Assembly (NCBI GenBank): GCA_001304995.1 | Contig: BBZU01000016.1 | Span: forward strand, 1 to 57,589 | Source: Clostridia bacterium UC5.1-1D10 | GTDB lineage: Bacteria > Bacillota > Clostridia > Lachnospirales > Anaerotignaceae | Length of the DNA: 57,589 nt | Direction: 5' to 3' | Part shown: one piece after another, positions 7,821 to 16,784 of the stretch | Position numbering within the stretch: position 1 is the first letter of the stretch | Layout: every line of letters begins with the position of its first letter | The notes under the pieces: model-generated | Databases searched by the model: none | What the model saw: the letters and a program-made list of their open reading frames with translations, nothing else | Told to the model about the DNA's origin: nothing | Program-made: the position numbers and the translations under genes

Positions 7821-9547
7821 ATCTGACCATAGATGGAAAACAAGTACAGGTAAAAGAAAATACCACCATTCTGGAAGCGGCAAGAGCTGCCGGCATTCAT
7901 GTGCCTAGCCTGTGTTATTTGAAAGATATCAACGAAATTGGCGCCTGCCGTGTTTGTGTTGTGGAAGTGGAAGGCGTAGATAAACTCATTTCCTCTTGTA
8001 ATAACATTGTCAGTGAAGGCATGGTAGTCCATACCAACAGCCCCAGAGTCAGAGAAGTCAGAAAGACCAATGTGGAACTGATTCTTTCTCAGCATGACAG
8101 CAAATGTACCATGTGTGTACGCAGCGGCAACTGTACATTGCAGACAATCGCCAATGATTTGGACATTCGCCGTCAGCCTTATGAAATGCAGGTGCCCCCT
8201 TATCAGTGGAGCCCTCGTTCTCCTTTGATTCGAGATGCTTCTAAATGTATCAAGTGCATGCGCTGTATCCAGATTTGTGATAAGGTACAGGATCTGCATA
8301 TTTGGGACGTAGAAGGTACTGGTGCCAGAACTACCGTCGACGTTGCTTATAACAATCGTATCATGGACTCCGACTGTTCTTTCTGCGGGCAGTGTGTTAC
8401 CCACTGTCCTGTGGGGGCATTGAGCGAACGGGATGATACAGAACAGTTCTTTGCGGCCCTGGCAAATCCCAAGAAAAAAGTCATCGTTCAGGTTGCTCCG
8501 GCAGTACGGGCTTCTTGGGGAGAAGAAATGGGTCTTTCTCAGGAAGATGCGGATGTTGGCAAAATCGTAACAGCTTTGAAAATGATGGGGGTAGATTATG
8601 TCTTTGACACAGACTTTGCGGCAGACCTGACCATCATGGAAGAAGGCAGTGAACTGCTGCGTCGTCTGAACGAAGGAGAACATCAGTATCCTATGTTCAC
8701 ATCCTGCTGTCCTGCATGGGTACGGTTCATGAAGAGTCAGTATCCTGACATGACAGAATGTCTTTCCACAGCAAAATCTCCTCAGCAGATGTTTGGGGCC
8801 GTTGTGAAGGCTTATTATGCAGGGAAACTGGGGATTGCAAAAGAAGATGTGTTCAGTGTATCCATCATGCCCTGCATCGCCAAAAAGAGCGAAAATATCC
8901 TGCCTACCATGAACGACGCGGGAACAGGAAGAGATGTGGATTTGGTGCTGACTACCAGAGAATTTGTGCGGATGCTCCGTGCAGAACATATCCGACCTGA
9001 TTTGCTGGAAAGCACACCTTTTGATGATCCGATCGGAGAAGCGACTGGCGCTGGTGTCATTTTCGGTGTTACCGGCGGCGTTATGGAAGCGGCTCTGCGC
9101 AGCGCTTATTATCTGGTAAACGGCGAAAATGCGGCTCCTGATGCTTTCCAGAATGTTCGTGGACAGGAAGGCTGGAGAGAAGCGGAATTTGAACTGGCAG
9201 GCAAAACCCTGCGGGTGGCTGTTGCCAGCGGATTGGGTAATGCAAGAAAACTGGTGAAAGCTCTGCGTAAAGGCAAAGCACATTATGACTTTGTGGAAAT
9301 CATGGCTTGTCCTGGCGGTTGTGCCGGCGGCGGCGGTCAGCCCATCAAAGATGGACTGGAACAGGCAGAACGCCGCGGAAATCACCTGTATTTCCTGGAT
9401 GATATTGCGAACCTGCGTTTCAGCCATGAAAACCCGGCAATCCAAGCGCTGTATAAAGATTTCCTGGGCGAACCTTTGGGAGAAAAAGCCCATCATTTGC
9501 TCCATACAGACCATACGGCATGGAAAATGCCCAGAGAATCAGAATAA
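7814..9547 (+). CDS. hydA: [FeFe] hydrogenase, multi-cluster catalytic subunit
   Basis: A 577-residue enzyme that reversibly makes H2 from protons. In order: a 2Fe-2S ferredoxin domain (Cys34, 45, 48, 62), a His-Cys 4Fe-4S site (His94, Cys98, 101, 107), two 4Fe-4S clusters (Cys145-155 and 188-198), then the H-cluster domain. The H-cluster domain has all three signatures: TSCCPAW (296-302), MPCIAKKSE (352-360) and EIMACPGGCAGGGGQP (495-510). It is complete and cytoplasmic. Pairing with a GltD-like flavoprotein matches what hydrogenase surveys call the glutamate-synthase-linked A2 group rather than trimeric HydABC. Maturases HydEFG are not in the window. Confidence 0.95.
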   Translation: MVNLTIDGKQVQVKENTTILEAARAAGIHVPSLCYLKDINEIGACRVCVVEVEGVDKLISSCNNIVSEGMVVHTNSPRVREVRKTNVELILSQHDSKCTMCVRSGNCTLQTIANDLDIRRQPYEMQVPPYQWSPRSPLIRDASKCIKCMRCIQICDKVQDLHIWDVEGTGARTTVDVAYNNRIMDSDCSFCGQCVTHCPVGALSERDDTEQFFAALANPKKKVIVQVAPAVRASWGEEMGLSQEDADVGKIVTALKMMGVDYVFDTDFAADLTIMEEGSELLRRLNEGEHQYPMFTSCCPAWVRFMKSQYPDMTECLSTAKSPQQMFGAVVKAYYAGKLGIAKEDVFSVSIMPCIAKKSENILPTMNDAGTGRDVDLVLTTREFVRMLRAEHIRPDLLESTPFDDPIGEATGAGVIFGVTGGVMEAALRSAYYLVNGENAAPDAFQNVRGQEGWREAEFELAGKTLRVAVASGLGNARKLVKALRKGKAHYDFVEIMACPGGCAGGGGQPIKDGLEQAERRGNHLYFLDDIANLRFSHENPAIQALYKDFLGEPLGEKAHHLLHTDHTAWKMPRESE

Positions 9548-9552
9548 GATAA

Positions 9553-9724
9553 CAAACGTGATACTTCAAGCAACTTCCTCTTAAGAAAACATCAATTCTT
9601 TCTTTGATTTCTTAAGGGAAGTTGTGGCGGCTGTCTAATATAAGAAAGCTGGAATCCCCTGTATCATTGGGATTTCAGCTTTCTTTGTTTTCTTATGAAG
9701 AAGCCACTGATGGCGTCTCGTTTG
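9553..9724 (+). repeat. Palindromic dispersed element, copy A
   Basis: It shares long identical blocks with 34538-34751, such as GCAACTTCCTCTTAAGAAAA and CTTTCTTTGTTTTCTT. The stems are 9571-9588 with 9608-9624, and 9644-9658 with 9669-9683. A weak outer pair is CAAACG (9553-9558)/CGTTTG (9719-9724). The second hairpin ends in TTTGTTTT and may terminate the hydrogenase operon. Relative to copy B about 30 bases are missing inside the second hairpin. Confidence 0.8.
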
Positions 9725-9991
9725 CTGTTTTTAGAAAGAGGGCAAGCCAAAGGGGACGTTTGTCAGAGAAGGACAAAACCGAGATGTTCACTGCAAAACA
9801 CTTAAAAAATGACCAATGGGAGAAGGGGAATCCAAGATACATCTTCCATAAAACATGCACAAAAAAGAATGTATTCCTTTGTGTAAAAAGACAGTTGTTT
9901 TTCTGAGACGCGCAAAGTGACGGTATTTTTGCAGAGGATTTTTGATTTTTCAACAGGTTTCATAGAAGCGCAGCTTTTTCCATATTGGGGG
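9725..9991 (+). other. Intergenic stretch without recognised genes
   Basis: An A/T-rich 267-base stretch. An open frame through it starts inside the repeat, has no ribosome binding site and shows no family likeness. I see nothing else until the aro promoter. Confidence 0.6.
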
Positions 9992-10020
9992 TTTACATCG
10001 GCAATCCTTTGTGATAGTAT
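9992..10020 (+). promoter_or_regulatory. SigA-type promoter of the aromatic amino acid operon
   Basis: TTTACA (9992-9997), 17 bases, TAGTAT (10015-10020). Transcription should begin near 10027, about 30 bases before the leader peptide start. Confidence 0.85.
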
Positions 10021-10055
10021 GAGAAAAAATAACCAGACGAAAGGGTTGCATATTT

Positions 10056-10124
10056 ATGATTCAAAATAATTTTGCTGCAACTGCATACTTTTATTTTTAC
10101 CGTGTTTTCAGAGATTCAAAGTGA
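10056..10124 (+). CDS. Phe/Tyr-rich leader peptide of the aro operon
   Basis: A 22-residue open frame with 7 aromatic residues, including YFYFY at codons 11-15 (10086-10100). It starts at ATG 10056 with a GAAAGGG site about 9 bases upstream and ends at TGA 10122-10124. It lies between a clear promoter and a terminator before the DAHP synthase gene, so it is most simply a regulatory peptide whose translation senses charged tRNA-Phe and tRNA-Tyr, like the enteric pheA and pheST leaders. No homologue is known to me in Firmicutes. The peptide itself needs no function. Confidence 0.8.
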   Translation: MIQNNFAATAYFYFYRVFRDSK

Positions 10125-10225
10125 ATTTTACTGTTAGGAAAAGACGGTTCGTTTTGTTGTTTTTTTCTTTGGAAGGACATATAGGACTTCGCAGTGAAAT
10201 TCGCTGCGGAGTCTTTCTTTTTTTG
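10099..10225 (+). promoter_or_regulatory. Transcription attenuator of the aro operon (1:2 hairpin, antiterminator, terminator)
   Basis: The terminator is 10183-10194 pairing with 10204-10215, then TTCTTTTTTTT. The antiterminator is 10121-10134, starting at the leader stop codon, which pairs base for base with 10191-10204 over 14 pairs, three of them G-U. The protector is 10099-10109 with 10138-10148, 10 of 11 pairs. A ribosome stalled on YFYFY covers the protector arm and frees 10121-10134 for the antiterminator. A ribosome at the stop codon covers 10121-10134 and lets the terminator form. Confidence 0.75.
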
Positions 10226-10285
10226 TAGGAAAGAAGGGTAGGCAGCGATGAAAGGAAGCGTTTTATCATGAAGGAGGTAAGTGGA

Positions 10286-11302
10286 ATGATTATTGTACTG
10301 AAACAGAATACAAAACCGGAACAACTGGAAAACTTGGAAGCGTGGATTCACAGCATGGGGATTGAAACCCATGTTTCCATTGGAAAAACCCATACCATCA
10401 TCGGTCTGGTGGGGGATACTTCTCAGGTGGATATGGATTTGGTAAGAGCATTGGACATTGTAGAAAACGTAAAACGGATACAAGAGCCATTTAAAAATGC
10501 AAACAGAAAATTCCACAATGAAGACTTGGTGGTGGACATCGGCGGCGTGAAGATTGGCGGCGGCAATTTCCAAATCATTGCTGGTCCTTGCTCCGTAGAG
10601 TCCAGAGAGCAGGTATGCTACATTGCAGAATGTGTGAAAAAATCCGGCGCAGGTCTGCTCCGCGGCGGCGCATTTAAGCCCAGAACTTCCCCTTACGCTT
10701 TCCAGGGACTGAAAGGCGAAGGCATTGAACTGCTGGAAGAAGCAAAGGCAAAAACAGGGCTGCCCATCGTATCTGAAATCATGAATATCAGCCATTTGCC
10801 AATGTTTGAATCCGTTGATGTGATTCAGGTAGGGGCAAGAAACATGCAGAACTTTGATCTGCTGCGGGAACTGGGTACCATCAACAAACCTATCCTGCTG
10901 AAACGTGGGCTGGCAAACACCATTGAAGAATGGCTTATGAGTGCGGAATACATCATGGCAGGGGGCAATGAAAACGTCATCCTTTGCGAAAGAGGCATCC
11001 GTACTTTCGAAACCAAAACAAGAAATACATTGGATTTATCCGCCATTCCTGTTTTGAAAAAACTGACACATCTGCCTGTTATCGTAGACCCCAGCCATGC
11101 CTTGGGACATTCCAACATGGTAAAACCCATGGCTATGGCGGCAACAGCGGCAGGGGCAGATGGGCTCATGATCGAAGTGCATAACGACCCGGCAAGAGCG
11201 CTGTGTGACGGCGCACAGTCCCTGACACCGGAAGCATTTGACGATGTGGCAAAGGCTGTATTCCAAATCAGACCTTTTGCCTGCAAATACAACGAAGCTT
11301 AA
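10286..11302 (+). CDS. aroF: 3-deoxy-7-phosphoheptulonate synthase (DAHP synthase)
   Basis: A 338-residue enzyme for the first step of the shikimate pathway, joining phosphoenolpyruvate and erythrose 4-phosphate. It is the type I-beta form: an N-terminal ferredoxin-like/ACT-like regulatory domain (residues 1-70, MIIVLKQNTKP) precedes the KDPS-like barrel with IIAGPCSVESREQ, LLRGGAFKPRTSPY and IVDPSHALGHS. An ATG 18 bases upstream (10268) is in frame, but AAGGAGG at 10270-10276 is correctly placed for 10286, so I choose the latter. It is the first structural gene of the operon, right behind the attenuator. The N-terminal domain suggests feedback by Phe or Tyr. Confidence 0.95.
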   Translation: MIIVLKQNTKPEQLENLEAWIHSMGIETHVSIGKTHTIIGLVGDTSQVDMDLVRALDIVENVKRIQEPFKNANRKFHNEDLVVDIGGVKIGGGNFQIIAGPCSVESREQVCYIAECVKKSGAGLLRGGAFKPRTSPYAFQGLKGEGIELLEEAKAKTGLPIVSEIMNISHLPMFESVDVIQVGARNMQNFDLLRELGTINKPILLKRGLANTIEEWLMSAEYIMAGGNENVILCERGIRTFETKTRNTLDLSAIPVLKKLTHLPVIVDPSHALGHSNMVKPMAMAATAAGADGLMIEVHNDPARALCDGAQSLTPEAFDDVAKAVFQIRPFACKYNEA

Positions 11303-11331
11303 GAGAAAACATAGAAAAAGAGGTGACACAT

Positions 11332-12181
11332 ATGAAAGTCGGCGTTGTAGGAATGGGGCTTATTGGCGGCTCCATGGCGAAAGCCATCCATAAAAAAACA
11401 GAACATACAGTGATCGGCTGGGACGCATCAGAAACGGTACGGCTCAGCGCAAAGCTGCTGGATGCAGCAGATGAATTCATGGTTGACGGCAATCCCAAAG
11501 ATTGCGATTTGGTGCTCATTGCCCTTTATCCACAGGCGACCGTAGATTATGTGCGCCAACATGCAAAAGATTTCAAAAAAAGGCGCCATGGTGGTGGATT
11601 GCGCAGGGGTGAAACGGCTGGTTTGCCAGAATGTGCAGGATATCGCGGCAGAAAATGGTTTCATTTTCATTGGTGCCCATCCCATGGCAGGCATTGAGCG
11701 TTCCGGCTTTAACTTTTCCAGTGAAAAGATTTTTGAAGGCGCGACCATGATTTTGACACCTTTCCAAGGTACAGATATTGCCGATGTAGACCGACTGAGC
11801 CAGTTTTTCAAAAGCATTGGCTTTGCCCGGATGCAGGTGGCAACGGATGCGGAACATGATCAGATGATTGCTTACACATCCCAGCTGGCACATGTGGTTT
11901 CCAGCGCCTATATCAAAAGTGAATTGTCTCCAAGATTCAAGGGATTTTCCGCAGGCAGTTTCCATGACATGACCCGTGTGGCAAAGCTGAACGAAACCAT
12001 GTGGACAGAACTGTTTTTGGTGAACAAAGATTATCTGGCAGACGAGATCGACGGTCTGGTGGAGCGGTTGCAGGCTTACAGCAAAGTTATCCGCAGCGGC
12101 GATGGAGATACCTTGAAAGCCATGCTGAAAGATGGGAAAGAAAAACGCCTTGCCGTTGACGTTGTAAAAGAGTTTGAGTAA
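11332..12181 (+). CDS. tyrA: Prephenate dehydrogenase (frameshifted in this sequence)
   Basis: 282 residues when restored. It converts prephenate to 4-hydroxyphenylpyruvate with NAD for tyrosine. The Rossmann start VGVVGMGLIGGSMAKAI is followed by the conserved GAHPMAGIERSG segment and the helical dimer domain. The frame changes at the A7 run 11575-11581; removing one A joins QHAKDFKK to GAMVVDCAGVK. An upstream in-frame GTG at 11323 lies within the ribosome site AGAGGTGA, so ATG 11332 is the start. It lacks a fused ACT domain in what can be seen. It lies between the DAHP synthase gene and aroB. Confidence 0.92.
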
Positions 12182-12193
12182 GAAGGTGTGTGT

Positions 12194-13253
12194 ATGAGAA
12201 GTGTAACGGTGAAAACTTCCGCAACGTATGAGGTGCTCATTGGCAGCGGACTCCTTCAGAAAGCGGGAGAAGCAGTGAAAAAAGTCATTTCTCCCTGTAA
12301 AGCTGCCATTGTGACAGACAGTACAGTGGTGCATTTATATGAAGAAACCGTCCGCCAGTCATTGACGGAAGCCGGATTTTCTGTCTGCACATTTGTGTTT
12401 CCCGCAGGCGAAGCATCCAAGAACATTCATACCCTCAGCCATTTGCTGGAATTTCTGGCAAAAGAGGAAATGACCAGAACGGATTTGATTGTGGCTCTGG
12501 GAGGCGGTGTGACAGGAGATTTGGCGGGTTTTGGCGCGGCGGTATATCTGCGGGGCATCCCCTTTGTACAGATTCCCACCACATTTCTGGCGGCCATTGA
12601 TTCTTCCGTAGGCGGAAAAACGGCTGTGGATTTGGAGGCTGGTAAGAATCTGGCAGGCGCTTTTTATCAGCCAAAACTAGTATTGTGTGATACGGATGTA
12701 TTGCAGACGTTGCCAGAAGTTGTTTTTGCGGATGGCATTGCGGAAGCATTGAAATATGGCGTATTGGGTGACGCTGCATTGTTTGAAAAAAATTGCCGGA
12801 GGCGATTTTCGGCAGGATTTGGAAGAAATTATTGAAACCTGCGTTTCCATGAAACGGGACGTAGTAGAGGAAGATGAATTTGACACAGGCAAGCGCCAGC
12901 TGTTGAATCTGGGACATACCTTTGGACATGCCATTGAACAGAAAAGCCATTTTCAAATGACTCATGGTCATGCCGTTGCCATCGGGATGCATCTCATCGC
13001 CAAAGTGGCAGAAGCAAAAGGCATTGCGGAGAAAGGTACAGCGGCGGCCATTGCGAAGGCGCTGGAACAGAATCAATTGCCTAAGGAAACCACTTTTTCT
13101 CCGGCAGAAGTGGCAGAAGGAACCTTTTGGGATAAAAAACGCCGAGGCGGAACCATCAGTTTTGTATTTCCCAAGAAAATCGGTGCTTGTGAAATCGTAA
13201 AAATACCAGTGGAAGAAGTGGAAGAATTAGCAAGAACAGCTATGGAATCGTAA
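12194..13253 (+). CDS. aroB: 3-dehydroquinate synthase (frameshifted in this sequence)
   Basis: 352 residues when restored. It cyclises DAHP to 3-dehydroquinate using NAD and a divalent metal. Family marks are ALGGGVTGDLAGF, QIPTTFLAAIDSSVGGKT (NAD and phosphate contacts), EALKYG, and the metal histidines in LNLGHTFGHAIE and HGHAVAIGM. Removing one A from the A7 run at 12786-12792 joins DAALFEK to IAGGDF. ATG 12194 sits 6-7 bases after AGAAGGTG; the GTG at 12188 overlaps that site. The gene is single and essential for aromatic synthesis, so a real null mutation in an otherwise intact operon is unlikely. Confidence 0.92.
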
Positions 13254-13265
13254 AGGAGGGAGGCT

Positions 13266-14531
13266 ATGAACATCAAAATATCCAGAGGAGCCCTGCGGGG
13301 AATAGTGCAGATGATCTCCTCCAAGTCTGATGCCCATCGTCTGTTCATTGGCGCGGCGCTGGCTGATCAGCCAACGGAAATGATGATTAATGGCAGCTCT
13401 GAGGATTTGGAAGCCACCCTTCAGTGTTTGCAGGCATTGGGCGCAGATCTTCTCCGTCAGGGGGATAAAATCACAGTGTCCCCAGTGGAGAAAAAAGAAG
13501 ATCTGGCTGTGATGGATTGCAGAGAAAGCGGCTCTACCCTTCGTTTTCTGCTGCCAGTGGCGGCTGCATTGGGTAGAAACGTATTGGTGGAAGGCAAAGG
13601 CAGGCTGCCTCAGCGTCCCATCGGTATTTTGACAGAATTGCTCAGAGAGCATGGCTGTTTTGTCAGCAGTGACCAGCTGCCCTTGGAAATGTCTGGACAG
13701 CTCAAGGGCGGTACATTTTCTCTGCCGGGCAATGTAAGTTCTCAGTTTATCACGGGCCTGCTCTTTGCATTGCCTTTGTTAGAAGAAGATAGTGAAATTA
13801 TATTGACCACAGAAGTGGAATCCCGTGGATATATTGATATGACACTGCATACTCTCAAGCGCTTTGGTATTGAAGTGGAGGAAGGAAAAAGGGGATTTCG
13901 TATTCCCGGCGGACAGCAGTACCATTCCCCCGGTGTGATGCAGGCAGACGGCGACTGGTCTAATGGTGCCTTTTGGCTCACAGCCGGTGCCATGGGTCAG
14001 CCGGTGACATGTTGTGGACTACAAATGGATTCTCCCCAGGGAGACAAAGCCATTTTAGATATATTGAAACAGTTTGGTGCACATGTGGAAGTGGAAGAAG
14101 ATCGAGTGATGGTTTCTCATGGGAAACTGAGAGGATGCGTCATTGATGCGGCGCAGATTCCCGATCTGGTACCCATATTGTGCATGGCGGCAGCGGCGGC
14201 AGAAGGAAAAACAGAAATCCGAAATGCCGGCAGGCTGCGGATCAAAGAAAGTGACCGCCTGACGGCTATGGCGGACTGTTTGAAGCGGCTGGGTGTTCCA
14301 GTGGAGGAAAAACAGGACGGCTTAGTTATTCATGGCGGGACATTGACAGAACAGCAAGGAGAAATTCGTATAGATGCTTACGGCGATCACCGAATCGTCA
14401 TGTCGGCGGCAGTAGGTGCGGCTTTGCTTGGAAGAGAAGCAGTCATTGAAGGTGCGGAAGCCGTGGCAAAGTCTTATCCGGCATTTTTCGCAGAATTTAT
14501 TCGTTTAGGAGGTGGCGCAGATGTCCTCTAA
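13266..14531 (+). CDS. aroA: 3-phosphoshikimate 1-carboxyvinyltransferase (EPSP synthase)
   Basis: A 421-residue enzyme that adds enolpyruvate from PEP to shikimate 3-phosphate. Seen are the SKSDAHR substrate loop near residue 18, ESGSTLRFLLP (about 80-90), a glycine-rich GKGRLPQRPI, the central DGDWSNGAFWL, and RIKESDRL plus YGDHRIVMS near the C-terminus. The length is normal and the frame intact. AAAGGAGGG precedes ATG 13266. Its last 11 bases overlap aroC, indicating coupled translation. The 13-18 residue loop differs from the E. coli class I sequence, so a class II enzyme is possible. Confidence 0.95.
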   Translation: MNIKISRGALRGIVQMISSKSDAHRLFIGAALADQPTEMMINGSSEDLEATLQCLQALGADLLRQGDKITVSPVEKKEDLAVMDCRESGSTLRFLLPVAAALGRNVLVEGKGRLPQRPIGILTELLREHGCFVSSDQLPLEMSGQLKGGTFSLPGNVSSQFITGLLFALPLLEEDSEIILTTEVESRGYIDMTLHTLKRFGIEVEEGKRGFRIPGGQQYHSPGVMQADGDWSNGAFWLTAGAMGQPVTCCGLQMDSPQGDKAILDILKQFGAHVEVEEDRVMVSHGKLRGCVIDAAQIPDLVPILCMAAAAAEGKTEIRNAGRLRIKESDRLTAMADCLKRLGVPVEEKQDGLVIHGGTLTEQQGEIRIDAYGDHRIVMSAAVGAALLGREAVIEGAEAVAKSYPAFFAEFIRLGGGADVL

Positions 14532-15612
14532 TTTTGGAGAACGGATCAAGATTTCTATTTTTGGACAGTCCCATTCCGAAGCTATTGGGGTAGTCATTGA
14601 CGGACTGCCAGCGGGAGAAGAAATTGATCTGGAAAAGGTGCAGGCGTTTATGAAACGGCGGGCACCTGGTCAGCATAAATATTCCACTACAAGAAAAGAG
14701 GGAGATGTGCCGGAAGTGGTGTCCGGTTTATTTGAAGGAAAAACATGCGGCGCGCCATTATGCGCCATGATACACAATACAAACGCCCATTCTAAAGATT
14801 ACAGCGATCTGGTGAAAACACCCCGTCCTGGTCATGCGGACTATACGGCGGCGATAAAATACGGCGGTTTTCAGGACTATCGAGGCGGCGGACATTTTTC
14901 CGGCAGATTGACAGCACCTCTTTGCTTCGCAGGGGCGGTATGTATGCAGATTCTGGGAAGAAAGGGCATTCACTTTGGCGCTCATATCCATTCCATTCAC
15001 GGCATTGCGGATACGCCCATGAATCCGGTGAAAATCACAGCGGAAGAACTGGCAGAAGTGACAGCTAAAACATTCCCTGTCTTTTCCGATGAAGCTGGTC
15101 TGCGGATGCAGGAAGTCATTGAGGATGCACGGCTGAATCAGGATTCCGTCGGCGGTGTGGTGGAAGCGGCAGTGGTAGGGCTTCCCGTTGGCTTAGGCGA
15201 GCCTATGTTTGATGGATTGGAAAGCAAGCTGGCTTCTATTTTATATGCCATTCCAGCAGTGAAAGGCGTGGAATTTGGCGGTGGTTTTGGTGTGGCAGAG
15301 CTTTTTGGCTCAGAAAATAACGATCCATTTTACTTTGATGAAAATGGCAATGTAAAAACAACCACCAACCACCATGGCGGTTCTTTGGGTGGTATTTCCA
15401 GTGGAATGCCTCTGATAGTGCGGGTGGCATTTAAGCCCACACCGTCTATTTCCAGAGAACAGAATACCATTGGCATGGAATCTGGGCAGAATGAAACCGT
15501 TCGTGTCATTGGCCGTCACGATCCCTGTATTGTACCAAGAGCGGTACCTTGTGTGGAGGCGGCAATGGCGGTGGCGATTTTGGATTTATATGAATTACAG
15601 CAGAAGAAATAA
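14521..15612 (+). CDS. aroC: Chorismate synthase
   Basis: A 363-residue enzyme that removes phosphate from EPSP to give chorismate, using reduced FMN. The signatures GQSHSEAIGVVIDGLPAG, RPGHADYTAAIKYG, DYRGGGHFSGRLTAP and the C-terminal RHDPCIVPRAVP are all present. ATG 14521 follows AGGAGGTG; the in-frame GTG at 14512 is part of that site. It overlaps the end of aroA by 11 bases and is followed by pheA after 17 bases. There is no fused flavin reductase, so it is the monofunctional type, needing an external reductant. Confidence 0.95.
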   Translation: MSSNFGERIKISIFGQSHSEAIGVVIDGLPAGEEIDLEKVQAFMKRRAPGQHKYSTTRKEGDVPEVVSGLFEGKTCGAPLCAMIHNTNAHSKDYSDLVKTPRPGHADYTAAIKYGGFQDYRGGGHFSGRLTAPLCFAGAVCMQILGRKGIHFGAHIHSIHGIADTPMNPVKITAEELAEVTAKTFPVFSDEAGLRMQEVIEDARLNQDSVGGVVEAAVVGLPVGLGEPMFDGLESKLASILYAIPAVKGVEFGGGFGVAELFGSENNDPFYFDENGNVKTTTNHHGGSLGGISSGMPLIVRVAFKPTPSISREQNTIGMESGQNETVRVIGRHDPCIVPRAVPCVEAAMAVAILDLYELQQKK

Positions 15613-15629
15613 CCAGGAGGGGTAAATGT

Positions 15630-16772
15630 ATGTATTTGGACGAATTGAGAAATCAGATCAACGATATTGATGATAAAATTGTTGAGTTATTCGTAGAACG
15701 TATGAAAGTGGCTTCTGAAATCGCGGGAGCAAAGGCGGAAAAGAATCTGCCCGTACTGGATATGCGCAGAGAAAATGCTGTATTGCAGAAAATTATGGAA
15801 AAGGCAGGGGAAGAATTTGAACTCTATGCCAATACCCTTTACCGCACCATGTTTGATGTGAGCAAAAGCTACCAGGCAGGGATTTTGATGCAGGAAACAC
15901 CTTTGTCCAAAGAAATCATGGCAAGCATCGAAAATCCGCTCATGGAATTCCCCAAAAAAGCAGTGGTAGCATGTCAGGGAACAGAAGGTTCCTATGCGGA
16001 TCGCGCTTGCAGCAGACTGTTCACCATGCCCAATACCATGTTCTTCAAAAGCTTTGAGCATGTATTCAATGCGGTGGAAAGCGGTCTGTGCCGTTATGGG
16101 GTGCTGCCCATTGAAAACAGCTCCGCAGGCTCTGTGACAGAAGTTTATGACCAGATGATGCGTCATAAATTCCATATTGTCAGAAGTTTGAAACTCCACA
16201 TCAATCATGCGCTGTTGGGAAAACACGGCGCGGATTTCTCCAACGTCAAAGAAATCATTTCCCACGAACAGGCTTTGAGTCAGTGCAGTGAATTTTTGAA
16301 ATCCCTTCCTCATGTGAAAGTGACTGTATTTGAAAATACAGCCACAGCGGCAAAATATGTGGCAGAATGTGATCGGGATGATATTGCAGCCATTTCCTCT
16401 CCTGAATGCGCGAAACTGTATGGCTTACAGGTGATGAAAAATGACATCCAGAACAACCAGAACAACTACACACGCTTCATCTGTATCGCAAAAGATATGG
16501 AAATCTATGCTGGTTCCAATAAAATCAGCCTGATGCTGTCCGTTTCTCATCATCCCGGTTCTCTGTATCGAATGCTGGGTAAAATCGCGGCAAAAGGCAT
16601 CAATTTGTCCAAACTGGAAAGCAGACCAATTCCCGGAAAAGATTTCGAATTCCGTTTCTATTTCGACATGGAAGCCTCTGTCTATTCCAAAGACGTCATT
16701 ACCCTCTTGAAAGATATGGATTTCTCTGCGGAACAGTTCTCTTTCCTGGGCTGCTATTCTGAAATCGTTTAA
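15630..16772 (+). CDS. pheA: Bifunctional chorismate mutase / prephenate dehydratase
   Basis: A 380-residue enzyme for phenylalanine synthesis. Residues 1-85 form an all-helical AroQ-type chorismate mutase (LRNQINDIDDKIVELFVERM, then DMRRENAVLQKI). Residues about 110-285 are the dehydratase (VACQGTEGSYADRAC, LPIENSSAGSVTEVYD, NNYTRFICIAKD). About 295-375 is an ACT domain (SVSHHPGSLYRMLGKIAAKGINLSKLESRP), whose ESRP motif binds phenylalanine for feedback inhibition. The frame is intact and AGGAGGGG precedes the start. Its presence in an operon behind a Phe/Tyr leader peptide fits double control at transcription and enzyme level. Confidence 0.95.
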   Translation: MYLDELRNQINDIDDKIVELFVERMKVASEIAGAKAEKNLPVLDMRRENAVLQKIMEKAGEEFELYANTLYRTMFDVSKSYQAGILMQETPLSKEIMASIENPLMEFPKKAVVACQGTEGSYADRACSRLFTMPNTMFFKSFEHVFNAVESGLCRYGVLPIENSSAGSVTEVYDQMMRHKFHIVRSLKLHINHALLGKHGADFSNVKEIISHEQALSQCSEFLKSLPHVKVTVFENTATAAKYVAECDRDDIAAISSPECAKLYGLQVMKNDIQNNQNNYTRFICIAKDMEIYAGSNKISLMLSVSHHPGSLYRMLGKIAAKGINLSKLESRPIPGKDFEFRFYFDMEASVYSKDVITLLKDMDFSAEQFSFLGCYSEIV

Positions 16773-16784
16773 GGAGGCATTGCG

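Noticed and set aside
6321-9514. Two long open frames on the minus strand (over 500 codons each) opposite the hydrogenase operon
   Set aside because: They mirror strongly coding plus-strand genes, have no ribosome sites, and their translations are rich in His, Cys and Phe without family motifs. They arise from codon bias. The same holds for long antisense frames opposite murD-ftsW, valS and aspS.
9622-9906. Open frame of about 94 codons after hydA
   Set aside because: It begins inside the palindromic element, lacks a ribosome site and has no recognisable domain.
10268-10285. Upstream ATG of aroF as the start codon
   Set aside because: The AAGGAGG ribosome site lies between this ATG and the one at 10286, which also matches the usual N-terminus of the family.
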